Of a stretch of DNA of 64,000 nucleotides, positions 39,301 to 64,000 are shown piece by piece (within the stretch, counting starts at the first letter, position 1; every line of letters begins with the position of its first letter). The position numbers and the translations under genes were made by a program. The stretch covers positions 44,846,512 to 44,910,511 of the forward strand of contig NC_134281.1 of NCBI RefSeq assembly GCF_949628215.1, read 5' to 3'. The notes under the pieces are model-generated. The model saw only the letters and a program-made list of their open reading frames with translations. It was not told where the DNA came from and searched no databases. The DNA comes from Phalacrocorax aristotelis. Its lineage: Eukaryota > Chordata > Aves > Suliformes > Phalacrocoracidae.

Positions 39301-42300
39301 CTGCAGCCCAGGCTGCCTCCAATCTTGATGTCACCAATGATCTCACTTGCATTGGTGACCATCAGGTCTAGTATTGCATCCCCTCAGGTAGGGCTGTCTA
39401 TTACCTGGCTCGAGAAGTTATCCTCAATGCATTCTAGGAATCTCCTGGATTGCCTACAGCTCACTGTGCTGCTTTCTCAGCAGATGTCGGGGTGGGTGAA
39501 GTCCCCCAGTAGGATGAGAGCCTGCGAGCACGAAGCCTCCTGGAGTTGGAGGAAGAAAGCTTCATCAGTAGGTTCCCATTGGTCAGGCAGCCTGTAGCAG
39601 ACACCAGCCACAAGGTTCCCTTTGTTGCCTCTGTGTCTGATTCTTACCCATAAGCTTTCGACCTGCTTCTTGATCTTACCTTCAGTTTCTGATCTTGCAA
39701 TGTTAAACAAACTTGGAATTTGTAACTTTTTTTCTTTTGTGGGGAAATATGTGTTCCTCAGATCTACTAATAAGTTTAGGACTTAAAATTACAGTGCAAA
39801 CAGATTACTAAAGTTGTAGTTCTTACATAGTAGTGTTCACTACACCTTTTCACGACCAAAGGAAGTCAAAATGGGTTCTTAGAACAACTTGGCCACCAGC
39901 ACTCCTGAAGTACCAATATAAACAAGCCTATGATCTGGTGAAGCGTGGTGTGGGTGGGACCACGTAGAAGTAAAATCAGTTTTAGAAAAGATGCAGGGTG
40001 TTTATTTTGACATCTCTTTCAGTGTGAAAATGAAAAGTTAAAAATAATTTGCTGTTGCACTGCTGAAGTTTGAAGCCAATAGCATGAGTTCCAACAGGGC
40101 CCTGGTCTCATTGGGAAAGCAATGAGTTTGAAGGGAAGGAACTATTAGTGATCTGAACTTACTTTCAAGTCTTTTGTCTAATTTGGTAAGGTGTTTTTAC
40201 CATCATTCAATTGCAACTGCACAAATTATTGAAGCTGAACACTTCATCTAAGCCAACCAAGTGTATTTTGGCTTTTAGGTTTATTGATCATTTAATGGTG
40301 ATGTTTGCTGAGTTACCTCCTTGGGATTTAGAAAGAAAATACCTTCCCAGCAATCTTGAGGTGAGAAGTTTGACTTTCCTTCTATTTCAGGGTTGTTGTG
40401 TTATGTTTTGGTTGTTGTTTGGTTTGGTTTTTTTATTTCCTGGAGTAAGATTGAGCACCTTTGAGTGTATGAAAGCAATGGCATCATTTCACATCTGTGT
40501 ATGGTGAACAGGTAATAAGGATTTGGAGAGCTACATTTGTTTATTAACTCAAATATTTTCCATATGTGCTGACATGGACACAGAATTCATTAATGAAAAT
40601 GAAAGTTCTTTAGCCTTCCACTTACGTTGTATTTGACAGAAGGTATTTATAGTCATTGCTTAGATTCCCGTCTTTGTAACAGTAATTAAGATTTAGACCA
40701 TCAAGCTGGTAGGCTGCCAGTTTTTTTTAGCTGTGTTGTGGTGAAGTTGCTCAATACAAATGAGAAAATATTTTTAAAAAGAAAAAAGGTTCTTTTCAGA
40801 TCTTACTGGTGGTGCTTAAACACTCAATCCCATCAAGACAGCATATGTCTGTTAAGACTTCAGCTCATGTGGGGTGCAAGTGGCAGGTTTGGAGAATTTT
40901 TCAGAAATAGTCCATAGAAGGATACAGATGTTTATTTTTCACTTTCCACCTCAGTGTCACGTGAGCCAGGCAACACCGCAGCCCTTAGTGCAGTGAGCAG
41001 ACAGGTCCAAAAGGACAGTGGCTGTGTACTTTACCAGATTAAAAACTGGGATTATAGCTCTGTGTGGATGTACAGTCTAAGGCACAGTTGCTGGATTAGA
41101 GTCTCTTAAATCTACTCTGTTTTGTTCAAGTGTCTTTAAACCTACTCAGTTTAGCTCATACCGTTGCTGCATTTCACCTGTTAAAAAGCAGCCTGTAGGT
41201 TTGGATTGCTTCTCTCTAAAGCACAGGCACAGCCAGTGTATTTTATCTTCCTGCTGCCACTGCTGTAAGAAGCTAAGATGGTTTATACAGGGAAGACTTG
41301 GAATTTGCACAAAACAGTTTCTACATTGCTGAAGTCAGCATCCAACACAGTTGGTTCAAGATATAGCAGTTTGGTAAACCTCTAGTTGATGTACGGTGTG
41401 CTGTGACTGGACTTTCAACAGCTTAGTAGTTTGCCTTCATGTATCTTAAGTGTTTAGTAACCCTCCCAATTTTTTTCAGCTCTATTTTGAAGATGAAGAG
41501 AGAGCAGAGATGTACGAGCTGAACCCAGAACACACTTTGCTACAAGTGCTGCAGCATGAAAGGTGAGGCTGTCCCTGTTTGCGTCCAGAGAGACCACAAG
41601 GCAAAAAGTATGAGTTTTGGGCTTCAAGTGCAGTTTGTTCTCTGATTTAATCATCCTAATTCTTGGCATCTCTAAGTGAGGAGGGTGTAAAGCAGTGGGA
41701 CTGCATGGATTTTATCCCTGCTTTAGCGATGGTGTTTTGGGCTTCCCCCCCCCCAAAAAAAGTTAACGACTCTTTCTGGGACTGGATGGAGTTGGGAAGG
41801 GAGTTGGACTACACACAAGCAGCAGCACAGAAGGGCTGTCTCAGAATGCTGTCTACACAGTGCTACTTTAAAAAAAAAAAAAAAAGGCAGCAGCATATAA
41901 AGAGAGCATGTTGAAAGTTAACAATGCTCTCACTGTTAGAAATGCTGTGTGGGCAGTCCCCAACACAGCATGGAGCACAGTTTCACTCTGAAACTGACTT
42001 TAAAGTGTTATGCAGTTATTTAGAGAGAAGAATTTGCTGTTTGTGAAGCCAAAAAGTTGTTGTAAAGCCTGTGCTGTTAACTTGCACCATCTTGTAGCTA
42101 GGTGGAGAAAGCCTGCTGCGCAATGCTGGTGGCTTGGTATTACAATGGGAGCAGAGCTCTAGGTCCACGGCTGCTGGCTGTCTGAACTGTCACTCCATAA
42201 AGCTCGGCAGCGTGCATAAGCCCTCGGATTTCAGGGCAGTTGCAAAAGAAACTTCTTCCAGAAGGAGAATAACAGCTGTTTTAATTAAAAGTAGCTGTTG

Positions 42301-42597
42301 GGAGAAGAGTTGATTCATAAAGCACTCCTCTTTGGACCTGTGTAACCCTGGCTACAAAAGGCTCTGTTAATCACCAAAAAAACCTTGTCATTGGCCTTCG
42401 GGAGGTCAGTCTTTATTGAGCTGGGCAGAAGTCACTCACTTTGCATGGCACTTGACCAGCTACAAGGAAGCTAAAGGACTCCTTTTAATCTTTGCAGGTA
42501 TTTCATAAAGGCTGGGACTCCAACAGTTTTGGCATTTGCAAAGTGTTCTCCTTTCTCTAAGAAGTACTTCTCTGGCAAGAAGGTCCATCGACTATAA
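32790..42597 (+). CDS. TTC4: Tetratricopeptide repeat protein 4 (HSP90/HSP70 co-chaperone), 10 exons
   Basis: TTC4 is the animal relative of yeast Cns1. It binds the C termini of HSP90 and HSP70 through a TPR domain. Exons are 32790-32861, 32946-33063, 33176-33337, 34003-34080, 34887-35011, 35306-35392, 36305-36519, 40279-40360, 41480-41562 and 42498-42597. All have GT-AG borders and consistent phases, summing to 1122 bases, or 373 residues (human 387). TPR motifs occupy about residues 64-168 ([51 protein letters not shown]). A charged helix (about 180-225) and an acidic segment (DEEEEISDG) follow, then the Cns1/TTC4 C-terminal domain with [10 protein letters not shown] and the terminal SGKKVHRL. 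The start at 32790 gives MAEAGPGS and is the first ATG in the island. Intron 7 is enlarged by a CR1 element. No disablement is visible. Confidence 0.96.
33429..33448. repeat. Poly(T) run in TTC4 intron 3
   Basis: A run of about twenty T in a pyrimidine-rich stretch. It could be a poly(A) tail remnant on the minus strand, but no retro-element body was recognised beside it. Confidence 0.8.
36648..36712 (+). mobile_element. CR1 LINE 3'-tail fragment in TTC4 intron 7
   Basis: About 60 bases match the CR1 3' end in plus orientation (CTAGATGACCTCCTGAGGTCC, then TTCCAACCTGAATTGTTCTATGAT). It is a very short, 5'-truncated insertion, in the opposite direction to the large CR1 that starts 375 bases further on. 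Confidence 0.85.
37087..39720 (-). mobile_element. CR1 LINE, about 2.6 kb, 5'-truncated, in TTC4 intron 7
   Basis: The element runs on the minus strand, opposite to TTC4. Its 3' tail is at 37087 and the body extends to about 39720. Translated pieces in order are the end of the endonuclease domain ([14 protein letters not shown], near 39480), then reverse transcriptase blocks ([15 protein letters not shown] near 38610; [17 protein letters not shown] near 38230; [15 protein letters not shown] near 38060; the metal-binding site read as SGDDTKLSG rather than the usual FADDTKLSG) and the C-terminal [13 protein letters not shown]. Several frame breaks separate the pieces, so it is dead. ORF1 and the front of ORF2 are absent, as is usual for CR1 copies. 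Confidence 0.95.
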
Positions 42598-42849
42598 GGA
42601 GCAAGAATGAAACAAGAGGAATCCCATGCAAGAGGCTGCTGTTTGTTATCCCAGCTATAGGCTGCAAACTTCTGCTTGAACAAAAATACATTGCACACTT
42701 CAGGGGAGAAATAATCTTGGCACACAGGGAAACTTGCAGGAGAGCAGCATAAGAGAATGGAGGGTTTACAAGAGGGGATTATTTGTTTAAAAAGGAATCC
42801 AGCTGGCTTGCAGAAGGTCTCCTCTGTGATAGGCTGCATGTGGTTTTGA

Positions 42850-42855
42850 AATAAA
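42850..42855 (+). terminator. TTC4: Candidate TTC4 poly(A) signal
   Basis: AATAAA lies 253 bases after the TTC4 stop. Another AATAAA lies at about 43162-43167. Either could end the TTC4 transcript. Confidence 0.5.
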
Positions 42856-42859
42856 ACTG

Positions 42860-43720
42860 AAGCAGTGCCAAACACTGGCTGCAGTTGAAGCAACAGCAGC
42901 TGGGAATGTATTTACCTGTAAAAAATCACTGATCTCCTTGGAGGTGGGTTGTAGTTGCTGTGGTTTAACAGCAGTGGTCTGGGGAGATACCCGCCCGTTG
43001 CAGCAGGATGGATGCAGTCAGATTCCTGCCTGGGATTAAGCAGCTGCTCTTTTTTCACCACTTTGCTCTGCTGCGGGCCAGGGTAAAGCAGAGCTATCTA
43101 TTCAGAGAGGTGTGTGTTACTGACCCTTTTGCTACTTTACTGATTGTCTTATATAACTTAGAAATAAACATGTCTATTTTAAGTAGACCGACTTCTGCCT
43201 AATAAATGAGACAAAATTTTTCTCACCTTGTGAAATACTAAAAGAGAATGACAAACAGTAATTCTAAACCCAAACATAACAACCTTATCCATTACACCAA
43301 CTGCTGAAGCTAACGTACAAGGTTTTCTGTGCTTTTGTATTAGCTTTCAGCATTTAAAGTAATTCTAAATCTCTAATTTCTTTTCTGCACTCTTAATGAT
43401 TGTAGAAACACACAGCAGTTTTAGACACATCTAATGCACAGGGCATTAAAAAGTTGTTCAGCCTTAAACACTTTGCTTAGATCGTGGAGGATTTTTCGCA
43501 CTCCGGAGCTGGATTCAGACAGCTCTAAAGAAGGCATTTCCCTTTTGCTATTCCTAAATTTCTGCACTATGCACAAATACAGTTACAAGTATTTCCATCT
43601 GAGGATGCTGAAATTTAATCTCCAAAGCTTAAGGTTACTTTACAAGAAGGCAGCAGGATGGCTCCCTTTTCCCAGAGCATTGGTTCTGGCCAGCCAGCCC
43701 TTGCCTCACAGTGTCCTTCT
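42860..43720. other. Interval between convergent TTC4 and the TMEM205-like gene
   Basis: AT-rich sequence with no exon I can support. It should hold the 3' UTRs of both neighbours. No repeat element was recognised. Confidence 0.5.
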
Positions 43721-43721
43721 C

Positions 43722-44662
43722 TCATAGGGCAGAGAGATGGGCAGCCAAGTAGTACAAGCTCAAGCTGTTGCACACAATGCAGCAGAGGTTGCAGAGGGAG
43801 GACAGAGTGCGGTAGAGGGTGAGCTGGCAGGACAGCTGCCTGTAGCTGGGGTTGGAGGCACACAGCTGCCGGCAGGACTTGCTGGTAAACAGCCCGACCT
43901 CCTGGCCGAGGCCATGGCTGCACTCGATGACATGCATGTCTGCCACGATGTCGGAGGTGACCTGCCCAAACCACTGTGTGTTCAGCACAGAAGCAGCAAC
44001 ACAAATGAAGAAGATGATGATCTGCAGAAGAGCAACAGCTACCATGAATGTCTCGCACACACAGTGGATTAAATTTCTCCCCCAGCCCCTCTTGCACACA
44101 AGGCTCACTGCAGTCTGGATGCTAACTGGTTTCGTTTAACCAGAGCCATGTGTGAATCTCGTCATCATTTGCAAAACAGCCTCGGTAGAGCGGAGTGGGA
44201 CCGTGCAGAGGAAGGGATTTGAGCTATGGCCAGCTCTCATTTTAAAGCAGGAGGCTACCTGGGTTGTTTGTTCATCACTGAGCAGCTCGCTGGGGTGGTA
44301 CATGGCGAATAGAGTCAGGTTGAGGAAGGCACAAGTGGAGCTGATGTGGAAGTAGTAGGGGAAGAGCTTGCGCTGGATGAAGCTGTAGGTGTGGCGAGGG
44401 AGGTGGCTCCCCATCACGAACCCTGCAAGGGGGGGAGAGCGGGCAGGTCCTGGGGCAAAGCCCCCTCCCCTGGGCCTCCCCCCAGGCAGAGAGCCATGGC
44501 AGTGTGCACAGACTGCAACCTACCAGCCACGAAGGTCACCCAGATCTGCATTCCCCAGGAAGTCGAGAGGAAAATGAGATGCAGCAGTTTGACGGTGTTG
44601 GAGGGCTTCGTGACAGTCAGCATAGTTTCCTGGCCAGGGAATGGTCCCTCTGTGTCAGCCAA
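43722..44662 (-). CDS. TMEM205-family (DUF4149) membrane protein, 3 exons
   Basis: Exons in transcription order are 44662-44524, 44422-44259 and 44051-43722, with GT-AG borders and matching phases. They encode about 210 residues (human TMEM205 is 189). Family blocks are clear: LLHLIFLSTSWGMQIWVTFVAG in exon 1 aligns with the TMEM205 [20 protein letters not shown] region; LPRHTYSFIQRKLFPYYFHI in exon 2 aligns with [20 protein letters not shown]; exon 3 has VLNTQWFG and ends with TLSSLCNLCCIVCNSLSLYYLA. Four hydrophobic segments are expected: exon 1, the exon 2 end, the exon 3 start and the C terminus. Exon 3 has extra cysteines between the last two. Human TMEM205 has been linked to cisplatin resistance; the role of this relative is unknown. 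It may be a paralog rather than the TMEM205 ortholog, so I give no symbol. The acceptor before exon 3 (GTGCGAG) has a weak pyrimidine tract. A second in-frame ATG at residue 14 could also be the start. Confidence 0.85.
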
Positions 44663-47600
44663 GTTGCCCCTAATTCAGCACTGAGCTGCTGTTACTGCCG
44701 TCACCTTGCTGGATCCAGCAAACGCAGTTTAGTTTCACAAGCCTGCTTATTCAGGAAGAGCTTTGGAGCTGGCACAGCCCCTTACCAGCCCTTACACCAT
44801 ACACTGACTAGGCTCAAACCCAGTCCTCAGACCCCTTATATCTTAGGGCAGGGCATTGCGTCAGCACCTGGTAACTGGCCATTTCAGGTGGACTTTCTGC
44901 AAAGTCCAGCCAAAGCCTGTCTAACCCCTGGCAGCAGAAAGTCAATAAAAGGGGAAAAGAAAAAGCCCTGACAAATACACCGGCCCATGCTGTGGCCATC
45001 AAAGAGGTCTCTTGGCCAGGGAAAAGTCCCCCTGTCTATAAACAGCAACATCTGCTTTCACACCTTAACCAAAAAGCCTGGGGACTCGAAGAAGCAGGGC
45101 CGGCTCCCAGGCTCACCCAGCTGCCATGGACCCCATGCCGGCACCAGCATGAGAGCATGGGCAGTGGTAGAGGAAAGGAGGCTTTGAAGGAGCTGCCTGC
45201 TCCACTACAAGGAGCGCTTTGGAAATAATTAAAACAAAGCTTCTGGGAGCAGCCCATCAATTCTGCTGCCTGCTTTATTCCTCCTCCTCCTCCCCTTGGC
45301 CAGCCGCCTTGAGGCATGAATTACAGTGAGGATAGCCTTGAGAGAGATGCTGCCATCTAATTACATCCCGCTCCCCCTGCAAAATAGATAAACATATGCT
45401 GTGTTTTTATATATCAATTCCTATGTATTTATTTAGGCATCTATAATATCAGGTCCTTGAAACCTTTTTATGATGGTAGCATCACATACTGGAGAAGCTG
45501 CTTGGATCCTACTGGGAGTGCTGGCCTGTAAATCCCCAGCTGTCTTCATGGCCTTTTCTTTGCTGAAAGCTTCTTGGCATTTCTGGGATGCTTCCCCACT
45601 CCATCCTCCGGCAGCCTCATCTCATCCACTGCATGATGGCAGGGGCCTGGGGAAGGGAGCCATGCTCCTTTGGTGGGGCTTTGTTCCCTGCATCATGCTG
45701 TGCAGGAAAGCAGCGATGGGTGCTGTGGGCAGCCGGCACAGAGCCCTCCCACTCCCAGGGTCCCAGATCCGCCTTTCCAAATCAATCGCCTCGGTGCAGG
45801 AATTAGCAGCCAAGAGCAGCAAGGCACATGGGCGCTTTCATGCACAGATGCTGCAGCCAGGAGGGCTGTTCAGAGCAGGGGGTAACACCCTGAAGGGATT
45901 TTAATTTTTAAGGGAAAAAGAAAAGTAGTGATTGATTACTAAATTGGCCCCAGAGTGGTGCATTTGGTGGGGAGGGCAAACAAGGGGCTCTGGGAAAGGT
46001 TGGTAAGGGCAAGCTGCTCCCAACAGGCTCCAGCGCACCCACCAGCAGGTCCCTCCTCCATGGGAGCTGGCTGTGGGATGAAGCAGTTAGAGGTGGGTGC
46101 TCCAGGGATGCTCCAAGCTGCCCAGTCCTGCTCTCCATACTCCCCTGTACCTGAGGGCCAGCAGACGCTGCAGGACTGCAATTTTTTCCCACCTGCACAT
46201 AAGCCACTAGATGTTTCACACTGTTGCAGCTCCCTGTTGTGTCCCCTGGTCACTCCTGCTCCATCACCCTGCATGCCCAGGGACACAGCCAGGCCGGGGC
46301 AAGGCCTGACCATGGCCTCAGAACAGGAAAAAGCACAATACTTAAAGAGAAGCGGAGGTCAGTTAAAGTTTAATGCTCAGGCAAATACATCATCCCCTGC
46401 ACTTAATCAAGCAGCAGCAATTTCTAATGATAAGTAGAAAGGATGGCTCACATCCCGGTGATAAAAAGGAGGATTGCTCCGAGTTTCAGGAGATAAGAGG
46501 GCTCTATAAAAGTTGAATGTTTTGTACCACATTCAGCTTGAGACAGCTTTATCTTGTAGCGATAGTACAGCAGGGGGAGGTCAGGGCAGAGCCGTGCCAG
46601 GCCTTGCACGGAGATGCTTATGATCTGAGTTATGGCACAGATTAGGATCTTATGGCCACAACCAGCTCCAGGGAGCGGAGCATCTGTGGGAGTGGGGCAA
46701 GCAGCTCCTTCTGCTTATAAACCAGCTGGGGAGTTTAGGTGGCAAAGCACCTTTCTAGGGACTGGTTGTTGCAGACAGGGAGAAAACACCTTGGGTGCCT
46801 GGAAAAGACCCTGTGCTCATTTTTGGTACCCCACAGTCTCATCTTGCCCTGAGCATGACATCACTGTTGCTTGCTCAAGCTTAAGCTCTGCAAAACCCTT
46901 TCTCTGGGTTAAGCACCTGGGGGCCTCTCTAGCAAAGGCAAGGAGGGCACTGCTGCCATTGAACCTGCTGTACCCATGGCTCTGTGTGCCCAAAGGGCTC
47001 ATTCCCTTCCCAGTGGGAAGCAAGCCTTTCAAAAACCTCAACGCCATCGAGACACCTCTGGCTATGGGATCCAGGAAAGCCTGGGAGGGGGCTCTCAGCA
47101 GGCCTGTGGCTGAGGGCAAATGTCCCCTGGGGTGTGACAGATGAGTAGCACTTCCACTATCACTTGTGCTGCATTTTGGTGGCTTTCCCAGAGCACGTCA
47201 GGGAGGTTGGCAGCAAGGTCTTTGCAATGGTCCTAACCCCATCCTCTGCAGCTGTGGACATCTGCAAAACAGCTCCATGCTGTCATCAAAGCAGCTTGGG
47301 GGGAATGGGGAGGGAAACACCCCAGGAGGCACTCAGGTCATTAGCGCCCAGGGCAATTAGGGATGGCATCTGAAGCCTTTGAGGCTCTGGGCTTTGGCAT
47401 CTGCCTGCAACCACTCTCCATGTTCTCTGCAGCCTTGCTCAGACTTAGGGAAACAAGGTTTGAGTTTGTCATTTTTTTTATTTTTCAGTGCCCCTGAGGC
47501 AGTTTGGTGTTCACGGCTTAAGGTGTTGATGCACCCAATGGATGGGGACAAGAGGCAGGCCCCCGGGTCTGTACGAGCCCATGCTGCCCCTGCCATGCTG

Positions 47601-47870
47601 GCAAGGCCTCCAGGCAGTTTCCAAAAGCCACTTGGAGTGGAAAACTTACTGACACCGGCCTTTCTGCAATGCATGGTCCTGCCTCAAAGGACCCCCACGT
47701 CTTCCTGAGCCCCAGACAGCAGCTCTCGGGGCGGGTGACCCTGAGCAGCCTGGGGAAGTAGCACCTGCCTGGGGTGTGCTGCGGGTGCGGGACCCCCACC
47801 CCACGCTTGCCAGCCGGGCCGCTACACAGCAAATCCCAGAGCAGACACTCACCCGGAGCACATATAGATA
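44663..47870. other. Intergenic region upstream of the TMEM205-like gene
   Basis: There is no recognised exon, repeat or RNA gene. MROH7 and FAM151A, which lie between ACOT11 and TTC4 in human, were not seen here. The right end presumably reaches the ACOT11 3' UTR. Confidence 0.5.
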
Positions 47871-47891
47871 TTGTTTTCCTTTTAATGCACC

Positions 47892-47897
47892 TTTATT
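47892..47897 (-). terminator. ACOT11: Candidate ACOT11 poly(A) signal
   Basis: TTTATT on the plus strand reads AATAAA on the minus strand, about 550 bases downstream of the ACOT11 stop. The 3' UTR between them contains A-rich runs near 48128 and 48238. Confidence 0.5.
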
Positions 47898-48444
47898 GCC
47901 ACTCCTTCCACAGCCCCATGGGGTGGGATTTCAGCCTGGTGGGAGCAGGGGCTGTTTGCAGCCCTGCCTGGGAAGAAGAGCAGCACCCGGCAGTTGCAGG
48001 GGGGCTCAGGATGCTCTGCCAGCTGCCTCTGCACCAGGGAGGGGTACGGCACCATCCCCTCATCACTGCCCCCTCTCTCCCTTTGCTGCTTCAAAGGAAA
48101 CAAGCCTTCCCCATGAAGAAATAGTAAAAAAAAAAATATCTATTTTAGAAAGACTTTGGATTGTATAAAGATTCAAGTAGCATTAGATGAACTAGAAAAC
48201 CAAGTCCTGTACATCAGCTTATAAAATTTCTAAATAAAAAAAAAAAAGGAAGAAGAAAAGACATGACATGTCAGTGCAAGGGGTGAGGCAGTAGAGTGAT
48301 GCCCCTCCACCCCAGCCCCTGGGACCTCGCTTGGGCCAAAGCCCCCTGGGGAGACAGGGTCTGGGCACCACCATCCCATGCCCCCTTCCACCACGAAGGT
48401 GCACCCTCATCTGTCTGTCTGTCTGTCAGCAGGGTGCCATGGCT

Positions 48445-62730
<14,286 letters not shown>

Positions 62731-62740
62731 TAGCATCCAG

Positions 62741-62985
62741 ACCACCAAGGTTGAGACCACCACAGTCAAGCCCACCAAGTGGGAGACCACCATAGTGGAG
62801 ATCACCACAGTCGAGACCACCATGGTTGAGACCACCAGAGTGGAGACCACCACAGTGGAGACCATGATGGTGCAGTGTTCTCCACCCTGGTGGTCTCCAC
62901 CCTGGTGGTCTCAATCGTGGTGGTCACCATGGTTGAGACCACCTCAGTCAAGGCTACCAAGGCAGAGACCACCACAGCATCGTGC
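62741..62985. repeat. 15-bp minisatellite with an internal inverted block
   Basis: Units close to GTGGAGACCACCACA repeat with a 15-base period from about 62741 to 62870. At about 62881-62925 three units appear as the reverse complement (CTCCACCCTGGTGGT twice, then CTCAATCGTGGTGGT). Direct units resume at about 62926-62983. Because the unit is a multiple of three, long open frames run through it (VETT-type repeats on the plus strand), but I see no splice or start evidence that it is coding. Confidence 0.9.
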
Positions 62986-63183
62986 CACCCACTTCGTCTG
63001 GCCACCCACGCTTCCCCAGCCAGCCCCGACACATCCCTCTGCCCTCCCCATGAAACCTGTATTCCCAGCAGCCCTGTGCCCACGCTTCCCAAATATCTGC
63101 CCACCCTTTTAAGTGAAAAAAGGATGATTCAAGCCAACCCCCACTCCCCAGCATCCCTCCCAACACACCCAGAAAGCCCCAGG

Positions 63184-63200
63184 GGGCGGGGGGGGGGGGG
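63184..63200. repeat. Poly(G) run
   Basis: An almost pure G run of about 15 bases. It is a candidate for sequencing-length error and could form a G-quadruplex. Confidence 0.8.
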
Positions 63201-63535
63201 ATGTTGCTAGCTCTCACCCGCTGTCCCCATTGCAGCCAGAGGGAGGGTGTCACAGTCCCCTTGGTGAGCCACCGATGCCAACCACGATGGAGCTGTGGCA
63301 CAGCTCACTGTAAACCCCAAGAGCAAGAGGGCATCACCCAGGCAAGCAGGTGGGGCCCAAGGGGCTTTCACCCCCCCCGCAGAGCCGCCCAGCACCGACA
63401 CAAGCCAGAACAAGCCACTGCTCCACTACTGGGTGTGGAAGTCTCTGCAGCAGTGCTGGACGCTGGCTCCGGCTCGCCCAGCCCCGGGGTCCCCCCACCT
63501 TGTCCCATCGTCCCCAGTCCCCAACTGGCCCTCAC

Positions 63536-63688
63536 CTCAGCCAGAAGAAGCTGAGCATTTGCAGGCGGCAGCAAGGCGATGGGTGGCTCAGAGGAGAAGC
63601 GTCCAGACACCTGCGCGCATGGCCGGCATCGGGCGCGGGCGTCGAGGCCAGGGCTGGCGCAGGGCCCTGGGATGGGGCCAGTGCACAC
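63536..63688 (-). other. ACOT11: Possible distal first coding exon of ACOT11
   Basis: A minus-strand frame of 51 codons starts with MCTGPIPGPC and ends ...LLLAE followed by GTGAGG, a strong donor in phase 0. The acceptor at 57554 also opens in phase 0 and in frame with MASPLPTRN. Joining them would give an N terminus of about 80 residues before the conserved PTEVQMSQ, longer than the roughly 43 residues I recall for human. The region at 63590-63870 is moderately CpG-rich. No sequence similarity to the human N terminus was seen, so this is tentative. Confidence 0.3.
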
Positions 63689-64000
63689 CCCCTGCTTCCT
63701 TAAATATAGTCACGCATAACTTTTCTTAAGGTAGCGCTTGGCAAATCTGCTCTTGTCCAGAAAATGGCTGGCGCTCCGGAGGTTTGCCGATTGGAGCTGA
63801 TATTCTGCCGCAGGAGCGAACGCACCGGGCCAGCGGCAGAGCCAGGGAGTGCGGCGGAAGGGCTGGCATGGCGCCAACAGCTCTGCGGAGCGGGGCGCAG
63901 CTGGTTTCCTTCCATCTCTCCCCAGCGAGCAGCCCCTGAGATGGGGTCCCGGGTCCCCTGCCCAGCCCCACATATCATCTCCCCTTCTACCCCCATCACC

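Noticed and set aside
37087-39720. Reverse-transcriptase-like frames considered as a retrovirus or LTR element
   Set aside because: The sequence blocks, the CR1-type tail and the absence of LTRs, gag or env show that it is a CR1 LINE. No LTR or viral element was recognised anywhere in the window.
41741-41890. C-run and A-runs with a GTTGGACTA-like stretch, considered as another CR1 tail
   Set aside because: The match is too short, and the neighbouring CR1 consensus words are absent.
42471-42893. 140-codon minus-strand frame over the TTC4 end
   Set aside because: It is antisense to the last TTC4 exon and its 3' UTR and resembles no known protein.
62741-62985. Repeat array considered as CRISPR-like
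   Set aside because: Units are contiguous 15-mers without spacers in a bird genome, so it is a minisatellite.

Overview
This is bird nuclear DNA. The evidence is intron-split vertebrate genes with GT-AG junctions, three CpG-rich promoters, CR1-type LINE fragments as the only clear transposons, and a block of genes syntenic with human 1p32 (DHCR24, LEXM/CIMAP2, TTC22, PARS2, TTC4, ACOT11). I cannot name the species. No virus-derived element, CRISPR array or bacterial-style system was seen. Gene identities rest on recalled protein sequences, not on database searches.

Layout: 1-6600 is AT-rich with no gene I can support. A CpG island at about 6600-7370 leads into DHCR24 (+, nine exons, 6962-15381, 516 residues), whose 3' UTR runs to a poly(A) signal at 17492. 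LEXM/CIMAP2, a sperm-tail PG-rich-repeat protein, lies convergently on the minus strand at 20456-23606. Divergent from it, at 24576-28574 (+), are the remains of TTC22, a host tetratricopeptide gene that now carries stops and frameshifts. It is followed by intact PARS2 (+, 29518-30930, uninterrupted coding sequence) and TTC4 (+, ten exons, 32790-42597). One CR1 fragment lies just before the TTC4 promoter and a 2.6-kb one lies in its intron 7. A small TMEM205-family membrane-protein gene (-, 43722-44662) comes next. ACOT11 (-, fifteen exons resolved, 48445-57493) is last, with a possible distal first exon near 63.6 kb. The right end holds introns or intergenic DNA and a 15-bp minisatellite with an internally inverted segment.

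These genes are not an operon. They are linked by old synteny, not by one pathway: sterol reduction in the ER (DHCR24), mitochondrial prolyl-tRNA charging (PARS2), HSP90/HSP70 co-chaperoning (TTC4), acyl-CoA hydrolysis (ACOT11) and ciliary or sperm-tail structure (LEXM).

The points most worth a second look are the decayed TTC22 at its expected position, the orientation of TTC4 and its TMEM205-like neighbour compared with mammals, a 49-bp intron in LEXM, and the inverted minisatellite.
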